Shown here: piece after piece, positions 6,591-11,070 of the stretch
Layout: every line of letters begins with the position of its first letter
Position numbering within the stretch: position 1 is the first letter of the stretch
Assembly (NCBI GenBank): GCA_945870465.1
Contig: CAMBSS010000137.1
Location: forward strand, 1 to 11,070
Source of the DNA: Bordetella parapertussis
GTDB lineage: Bacteria; Pseudomonadota; Gammaproteobacteria; Burkholderiales; SG8-41
Length of the DNA: 11,070 bases
Reading direction: 5' to 3'
The notes under the pieces: generated by a model
The model's database searches: none
Told to the model about the DNA's origin: nothing
The model's input: the letters and a program-made list of their open reading frames with translations, nothing else
Position numbers and translations under genes: made by a program

Positions 6591-7301
6591 CTAGAAAGAC
6601 GGGTAAACGATCACCCCGTTTTCCACCACCAGCGACTGGTGCTGGAAATCATTCTTTTTCGGAAAGTCGCGGATTTCGATCAGTTGGGGCACGTTCAGGA
6701 TCAATTCCCGCGTCAACAGCAGCGCCGACTCCTTGCTTTTGGTGAGCACGTAGGTCGGAAAGTTTTCGATGGTCAGCGCGACGAATTCGTAGCCGCACTC
6801 GAGCACGAAGCGGTTGACGGCTTCGACCACGCCGAAATTCCATTTCCGCGCCTGGCTGTGGTTCGTATAGTCGTGACCGACGATGAAGCCGCCTTCCCTG
6901 ATCTTCGGGGCATAGGTCACGAGATCGTTATAGGCGGCTTCGGCGGTGTGCATACCGTCGACGTAAATCCAGTCGAGCTGCCCGGCGCCGAAAAAAATCG
7001 CGGCGTCCTCGGCATAGTCGCGATACATCTTGACGGCGCCATCGTCGATCTGCGTGCGGAAGCGGGCGAGCACTGCTTCGAAACGGGCTTCCTGCGCGCT
7101 CGCGGCGACGTTGTTGGCGTCTCGCGCATAGTCGGCGCGGTTCTGGTGCTCCCACGGATCGATCAGGTGCAGGCGGCGCGGCTTGGATGCCGTCAGGATT
7201 TCCTGCGAAAAATCTCCGGTTGCCACCCCGATCTCGGCGACTTCGCCGCCGTGCGGCAGCAACCGAAGCAGGTGCTCGCGCGTCGTCGGGCACAACAGCA
7301 T
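6591..7301 (-). CDS. Class I SAM-dependent methyltransferase (Methyltransf_24-like)
   Basis: A 236-residue cytoplasmic protein. Seen: motif I E-I-G-V-A-T-G (23-29) for S-adenosylmethionine, the acidic residue ending strand 2 (Asp48 in HLIDPW), D-W-I-Y-V-D-G-M-H (110-118) and G-G-F-I-V-G-H-D-Y (137-145). The DGxH plus GHD pattern is typical of the Methyltransf_24 group, which includes natural-product and glycan O-methyltransferases, so a metal-assisted O-methyl transfer is possible. The substrate is unknown. The ATG at 7301 is directly preceded by a stop in the same frame (TGA two codons earlier), so no longer start exists. No good ribosome site is visible. It lies 107 bp downstream of the chaA-like gene, so it may be co-transcribed or have its own promoter; that A/T-richer gap shows no convincing hexamers. 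Confidence 0.85.
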   Translation of the reverse strand: MLLCPTTREHLLRLLPHGGEVAEIGVATGDFSQEILTASKPRRLHLIDPWEHQNRADYARDANNVAASAQEARFEAVLARFRTQIDDGAVKMYRDYAEDAAIFFGAGQLDWIYVDGMHTAEAAYNDLVTYAPKIREGGFIVGHDYTNHSQARKWNFGVVEAVNRFVLECGYEFVALTIENFPTYVLTKSKESALLLTRELILNVPQLIEIRDFPKKNDFQHQSLVVENGVIVYPSF

Positions 7302-7408
7302 TTCAGTTCATGCTTTCAGAAAAAACAGTGGATGCAACATACCGGAAAAGCAGTTTGATTGCCATCCGGCCGGCGGAAGTTCCTGCACGGCGCGCGAGCG
7401 CACCGCCG

Positions 7409-8494
7409 CTAAGGCACCAGCGTCAGAAACAGGTAGGCCGCGAATATCACCAGGTGGACGACGCCCTGCAGCAGGGTGGTGCGGCCGGTCGCCAATGTGA
7501 GGACGCTGACGATCAGCGTCAGCGCCAGCAGCACCAGTCCGACCGGGTCCAAACCCAGGCTCAGCGGCAGTCCAAATACTATGGATACGAATGCGACCGC
7601 CGGGATAGTCAGGCCTATGCTGGCGAGCGCCGAGCCGAGGGCCAGGTTGAAGCTGATCTGCAAGCGGTTGGCCAGCGCCGCGCGCATGGCGGCGAAACTT
7701 TCCGGCAGCAGCACGAGCATCGCGATGGCGATGCCCACCGCGCTCTTCGGCGCGCCCACGCTGCGCAAAACGCTTTCAATCGAAGGGCTCAGGGTTTTCG
7801 CGAGACCGACGACCACCACCAGTGAAAGCACGAGCAGGGCGCCGCTGATGAGCGCGGCTTTTGCGGACGGTGGTGCCGCGTGTTCCTCGTCGCCGCTGGC
7901 GGCGGGCAGAAAATAATCGCGATGGCGCACAGTCTGGATGAAGACGAACGTGCCATACAAAACCAGCGACGACAAACCCGCGAACGCAAGCTGGGAGGGC
8001 GTGAACGTCGGCCCGGGGGAACTGATCGTAAACGTCGGCAGCACCAGGGTGAGGGTTGCCAGCGCGGCAAGCACGGTCAGCGCCGGATTGGTGCCCTCAA
8101 CCCGGAACGCGAGTTCGTGATGGCGGATGCCGCCGAACAATATGCAGAGCCCGACCACGCCGTTGCAGACGATCATGATTGCAGCAAATACTGCGTCGCG
8201 CGCGATCAATGCCTTGCCCTCGCCGTTCCCCAGCATCAGCGAGACGATCAGCGCCACTTCGATGATGGTCACGGCCACCGCGAGTATCAGTGTGCCGAAA
8301 GGCTCGCCGGTACGATGCGCGACCACTTCGGCGTGATGCACCGCGGCCAGCACGCTTGCGATCAAGGCGGCGCCGAAGATCGCCGCCCACAGCGTGCCTG
8401 CAGCACCGCCCAGCGCGAAGCCGAGCACTATGCAGGCAGCAACCGGAACCGCGAGGCTCCACCACGGCAAACGCGCTCCGCTGGCTGGTGTCAA
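7409..8494 (-). CDS. chaA: ChaA-type Ca2+(Na+)/H+ antiporter
   Basis: A 361-residue polytopic inner-membrane protein, close to the 366 residues of E. coli ChaA. Family knowledge: ChaA, of the Ca2+/cation antiporter superfamily, expels sodium, calcium or potassium in exchange for protons. Seen: about 10-11 hydrophobic segments, the conserved E-P-F-G-T-L-I-L-A-V-A-V-T-I-I-E-V repeat in the first half and its counterpart L-P-E-S-F-A-A-M-R-A with N-L-A-L-G-S-A-L-A-S-I-G-L-T-I-P in the second half. Between the halves lies a hydrophilic acidic loop (ASGDEEHAAPPS). C-terminal ATGRTTLLQGVVHL also matches ChaA. The start is TTG at 8494: AAGGA lies 6 nt upstream and no better start is seen. It follows the Bug gene by 14 bp, so co-transcription is likely. 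Confidence 0.92.
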   Translation of the reverse strand: MTPASGARLPWWSLAVPVAACIVLGFALGGAAGTLWAAIFGAALIASVLAAVHHAEVVAHRTGEPFGTLILAVAVTIIEVALIVSLMLGNGEGKALIARDAVFAAIMIVCNGVVGLCILFGGIRHHELAFRVEGTNPALTVLAALATLTLVLPTFTISSPGPTFTPSQLAFAGLSSLVLYGTFVFIQTVRHRDYFLPAASGDEEHAAPPSAKAALISGALLVLSLVVVVGLAKTLSPSIESVLRSVGAPKSAVGIAIAMLVLLPESFAAMRAALANRLQISFNLALGSALASIGLTIPAVAFVSIVFGLPLSLGLDPVGLVLLALTLIVSVLTLATGRTTLLQGVVHLVIFAAYLFLTLVP

Positions 8495-8508
8495 AATATT
8501 TCCTTTTT

Positions 8509-9498
8509 TCAGTCGAGCCGGATGCCGGCTTGCTTGATCAGTCGCGCATACTTCTCATAGTCGGCGCGGATCGACGCGGCAAACTCCTGTGGTCCGAGCG
8601 CAGCCGGCTCTATGCCCTGGCTCGTCATAGCCTCGCGCATTTCCGGCGACTTCATGACGGCCTCGATCTGCGAGTGCAGCCGCTGGACAAGCGCCTTGGG
8701 CGCGCGCGCCGGCGCAAACACGCCCATCCATGAGTTGGCATCGTAACCGGGCACGCCCGCTTCATCGAAGGTGGGCAGCTCGGGCATGGTCGTCGAGCGT
8801 TTCAATGTCGTAATCGCCAGCGCCCTGACGCGGCCGGCGCGTATATGCGGCAATTGCGCCGGGATGCCCGAGAAATACGCCTGCACGTGTCCGCCGAGCA
8901 GATCGACGGTGGCCGGCGCGCCGCCCTTGTACGGCACGTGCAGCATGTCGATATGCGCCATCGCTTTGAGCATTTCTCCACACAGATGCGGCGTGCCGGC
9001 GACCCCCGAAGAAGAAAACTTCAACTGCCCCGGTTTGGCTTTTGCCAGCGCGATGAATTCGGCGACGGAGTTGGCGGGCACGCCTGCATGTATGACCATG
9101 ATGTAGGGCACGATGCCGAACAGCGTCACTGGTGCCAGGTCGCGCAGCGGGTCGTAAGACAATTTGGAAACGCTCGGGCTGATCGCAATGCCGCCGTTGG
9201 TGCCCAGCAGCAGCGTGTAGCCGTCGGGCACTGCCTTCGCCACCAGTTCGCCGCCGATGTGGCCGGAGGCGCCTGAGCGGTTGTCGACGACGAATTGCTG
9301 GCCCAGCGAGTCTGACAACCGCAGCGCCAGCACGCGTCCGAATATGTCGTTGCTGCTGGAGCCCGCGGGATAGGGGATGATGAAGCGCACCGGTTTCGAC
9401 GGGTACTGCTGCGCCGCCGCCGTGGTGGGCGCCATCATCGCGAGCGCAATAGCGATCAGCGCGCGCGGCACTTTTTGCATCAGGTTGGCAGAGATCAT
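8509..9498 (-). CDS. Bug/TctC-family periplasmic solute receptor
   Basis: A 329-residue receptor from ATG 9498, whose ATGA overlaps the stop of the hupE-like gene by 4 bp. A GGGGAG about 10 nt upstream and the overlap suggest translational coupling. The in-frame ATG at 9480 would give a shorter but usable signal peptide; a longer frame reaching 9999 only runs antisense-offset through the upstream gene and is not a real start. Signal peptide to about residue 29 (ending TTAAA). Motifs: Y-P-S-K-P-V-R (32-38), I-P-Y-P-A-G-S-S-S-N-D (41-51; the usual second glycine is replaced), V-V-D-N-R-S-G-A-S-G-H-I-G (70-82), then VPDGYTL and FSSSGVAGTPH. The ligand is unknown. The location between a HupE-like protein and an antiporter is unusual for a carboxylate receptor. 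Confidence 0.95.
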   Translation of the reverse strand: MISANLMQKVPRALIAIALAMMAPTTAAAQQYPSKPVRFIIPYPAGSSSNDIFGRVLALRLSDSLGQQFVVDNRSGASGHIGGELVAKAVPDGYTLLLGTNGGIAISPSVSKLSYDPLRDLAPVTLFGIVPYIMVIHAGVPANSVAEFIALAKAKPGQLKFSSSGVAGTPHLCGEMLKAMAHIDMLHVPYKGGAPATVDLLGGHVQAYFSGIPAQLPHIRAGRVRALAITTLKRSTTMPELPTFDEAGVPGYDANSWMGVFAPARAPKALVQRLHSQIEAVMKSPEMREAMTSQGIEPAALGPQEFAASIRADYEKYARLIKQAGIRLD

Positions 9499-10835
9499 TT
9501 CAGTTGGACTCCCCGTTTGCGCAATGCTGCATTGACTGCCCACATGCCGGCCGCCATCACCACCAGCGCGATCAACCAGCGCATCGCACTCGCCAGCGTG
9601 GCGGCATCGAATGCCGGCCACGGGAACTGGCCCAGGCGCTCGCCGCGTTCCAGCATCCAGTGCCAGCCGGTGTGACCGATCAAAACGGACAAGATGATGA
9701 CGCTGATGCGCTCGGGCACAACGTAATGAAACAGCAGCCGGATCAGCGGGATCAGCACGGCGAGCACCAGCAACTGGCCGAACTCGACGCCGATGTTGAA
9801 CGATAGCAGCGAAGTCAGGAGGTGGTTGCCGGCGAACTGCAGTTGCTCGCGCAGCGCGAACGAGAACGCAAAGCCGTGCACAAGGCCGAACGCGAAAGTG
9901 AGCATCCAGCGGCGCTGCACGTTGGTGCCGATAATGTTTTCGATCGCCATGTAGACGATAGACAGCGCGATCAGCATTTCGATCAGCGGTGCAAACCACA
10001 GCGCGGTGGGCCCGAGGTCGTAGGCTGAGGCGATGAGCGTAATTGAATGCGCGACCGTGAACGAGGTGACGATCAGCACCAGCGCGCCGAAGCGCCGGAA
10101 TGGTATGACGAGGCAGAGCAGGAACAGCAGGTGGTCGGCGCCTTCAAGGATGTGCCAGAAACCGGACTCGACGAAGCGCAGCGCGGCCTGGTGCCAGCGC
10201 GGATCGAGCGCCACCGTGCCGGGATCGCCGTGGAACTCGAACGCGCGCTCGGCGCCGCCCGACGGCAGGAAACGCAGTGCGACCGTCACGCGCAGGCCGA
10301 GCCGCTCGAGACGCGGGCGTATCGAGAACGCGGCATTTGCCGACTGGATCGGGTACTCGAACAGCACGTCCAGCATGCCCTGGTTCCAGAACAGCTCCAT
10401 CTTCTCGGGCAGCCGCGGGCCGGCGAGATGAGCGCGCGCTTCGTCGAACGACGCGAAAGACTTGTCCGACGGCAGCGACACGCGGGCATCGACCACGACC
10501 GGATAGGCAAGTTGCCTGCCGGCCTCGTAGAGATCGATGTTGTCGGCGATCCACAATGTGGCCGCGGTACGCAGCGCCGCATCGGCGCGCGCGAGATCGA
10601 GGTAACCGGGGCCGCGTTTCGGAATATCGACTTCGCGCATGGCGGTGAGCGGCACGCGCACCAGCAGTTGAAGCTTTTGACCGTCCGGTTTGACGAACGC
10701 CTGCACTTTGACGTCGCTGGGAATTTCGTGCGCTGCCGCAATGCACCAAAACGCCGCAAGCATAGCGGCCGTCAGCACGGCAAAAGCGCGCCTGACACCG
10801 TTGAAACTTATCCTCTGCGCGAATTTATTTTCCAT
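9495..10835 (-). CDS. HupE/UreJ-family membrane protein with periplasmic N-terminal domain
   Basis: A 446-residue protein with three parts: a signal peptide (about 1-35, ending IAAA), a periplasmic beta-rich region of about 185 residues, and a C-terminal membrane domain of about 6-7 helices. Membrane motifs are typical of HupE/UreJ: H-I-L-E-G-A-D-H (228-235) leading into LLFLLCL, F-T-V-A-H-S-I-T-L (259-267), E-M-L-I-A-L-S-I-V-Y (286-295), F-G-L-V-H-G-F (316-322) and FNIGVEFGQL. Family knowledge: small HupE/UreJ proteins are linked to nickel or cobalt entry, and the invariant His and Asp residues suggest metal binding. Long versions like this one have unproven roles. If cleaved after Ala35 the mature protein would begin with His (H-E-I-P-S), a possible metal ligand (inference). 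The ATG at 10835 has no clear ribosome site. First gene of the minus-strand set. Confidence 0.88.
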   Translation of the reverse strand: MENKFAQRISFNGVRRAFAVLTAAMLAAFWCIAAAHEIPSDVKVQAFVKPDGQKLQLLVRVPLTAMREVDIPKRGPGYLDLARADAALRTAATLWIADNIDLYEAGRQLAYPVVVDARVSLPSDKSFASFDEARAHLAGPRLPEKMELFWNQGMLDVLFEYPIQSANAAFSIRPRLERLGLRVTVALRFLPSGGAERAFEFHGDPGTVALDPRWHQAALRFVESGFWHILEGADHLLFLLCLVIPFRRFGALVLIVTSFTVAHSITLIASAYDLGPTALWFAPLIEMLIALSIVYMAIENIIGTNVQRRWMLTFAFGLVHGFAFSFALREQLQFAGNHLLTSLLSFNIGVEFGQLLVLAVLIPLIRLLFHYVVPERISVIILSVLIGHTGWHWMLERGERLGQFPWPAFDAATLASAMRWLIALVVMAAGMWAVNAALRKRGVQLK

Positions 10836-10882
10836 GGCTGCGGCCTAGAGTAATGGTATATGGCCGCGACTGACAAGCGGAA

Positions 10883-11070
10883 ATGAGAGTCCGTAACAGC
10901 ATGAAACACGTGTGCGTTGCTGCCAGAATTGGTGAGGGCAAGGCGCCCGGTGAAGCCAATACTTACTGTATTGGCAAGACGAGCAACGCGGCCATCGCCG
11001 ATTCTGGCTGCAACCCTTCGGGCTGGCACGAGTTTTGGCCTGTAGCTCCCGGATCTCGGCGAAAGGGTCC
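10883..11070 (+). CDS. Doubtful open frame running off the window edge
   Basis: From the ATG at 10883 (second in-frame ATG at 10901) 62 codons remain open to the edge, with a weak AGCGGAA upstream. The predicted peptide contains four Cys and two Trp, with SNAAIADSGCNPSGWHEFWP in the second half, and matches no family I know. Third-position GC (about 60 percent by eye) is below that of the clear genes here, and the inverted repeats in it suggest a structured RNA or repeat element instead. Divergent from the hupE-like gene. Confidence 0.2.
   Translation, partial: MRVRNSMKHVCVAARIGEGKAPGEANTYCIGKTSNAAIADSGCNPSGWHEFWPVAPGSRRKG
10914..11014. repeat. Nested and competing inverted repeats
   Basis: Three pairings are seen. 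Arms GCGTTGCT (10914-10921) and AGCAACGC (10982-10989) pair perfectly over 8 bp. Inside them, GCCAATAC (10955-10962) and GTATTGGC (10968-10975) form a perfect 8-bp hairpin with loop TTACT. An alternative long stem pairs 10916-10930 with 11000-11014 (13 of 15 Watson-Crick plus one G-U if read as plus-strand RNA), competing with the first stem for 10916-10921. A further CCC-TTC-GGG turn sits at 11014-11022, and ACCCTT (11013-11018) can pair with AAGGGT (11063-11068). Confidence 0.6.

Larger units (their letters stand above)
10836..11070. promoter_or_regulatory. Upstream region of the hupE-like gene
   Basis: The region contains no recognisable gene. On the minus strand TTGTCA (10876-10871; five of six -35 matches) lies about 40 nt before the ATG, but the partner -10 is poor (TACTCT at 18 bp). 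Beyond it, 10914-11068 is dense with inverted repeats, listed separately. No known riboswitch class is recognised. Confidence 0.3.

Noticed and set aside
9499..9999. N-terminal extension of the Bug gene at 8509-9498 to a 496-residue protein
   Set aside because: The extra part overlaps the hupE-like gene in another frame and would bury the signal peptide.
10914..11014. Cobalamin riboswitch upstream of the HupE-like gene
   Set aside because: HupE-type genes can be under such control, but neither strand shows the conserved B12-box sequence.
11038..11070. tRNA-like start (CCTGTAGCTC followed by GGAT) at the right edge
   Set aside because: The D-arm does not continue as in a tRNA and the rest is outside the window.

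Overview
The window is GC-rich, densely coding bacterial DNA. It has four genes for Bug/TctC-family periplasmic solute receptors, short intergenic gaps, stop/start overlaps of the GTGA and ATGA type, and strong Shine-Dalgarno sites. Many scattered orphan Bug receptors are typical of Betaproteobacteria, especially Burkholderiales, so that is the likely source. The species cannot be named from the sequence.

Layout. (1) 1-1412: two divergent Bug receptor genes (the left one cut by the window edge) with a shared promoter region at 303-437. (2) 1553-6539, plus strand: a tightly packed set of five genes, namely a sirtuin, an exported alpha/beta hydrolase, a short-chain dehydrogenase, a GrdB/PrdB-type reductase and an unusual Bug receptor. 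(3) 6591-10835, minus strand, converging on the first set: a HupE/UreJ-like membrane protein, a Bug receptor, a ChaA-type cation/proton antiporter and a class I methyltransferase. (4) 10836-11070: the upstream region of the hupE-like gene, rich in inverted repeats, with one weak open frame running off the edge.

The main result is that 4330-5559 is best read as one selenoprotein gene of 409 codons. It is interrupted in frame by a single UGA (4804-4806), which would otherwise split it into two ORFs. The UGA lies in a UxxC motif at the position where GrdB and PrdB carry catalytic selenocysteine. A perfect 7-bp hairpin with loop GUG starts 11 nt downstream, with its loop 18 nt from the UGA, as expected for a bacterial SECIS element. 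No partner subunit of glycine, betaine, sarcosine or D-proline reductase and no selenocysteine machinery is present in the window. The protein also carries a C-terminal extension of about 170 residues that I cannot relate to PrdB.

Inference on how the genes work together: the Bug receptor overlaps the selenoprotein stop codon by 4 bp, and the dehydrogenase and hydrolase lie directly upstream. The set may therefore capture and process a small organic acid or amide through a selenium-dependent step. The substrate is unknown. On the minus strand, a Bug receptor is translationally coupled to the HupE-like protein and followed after 14 bp by the antiporter, a combination of ion handling and solute sensing whose logic is not evident.
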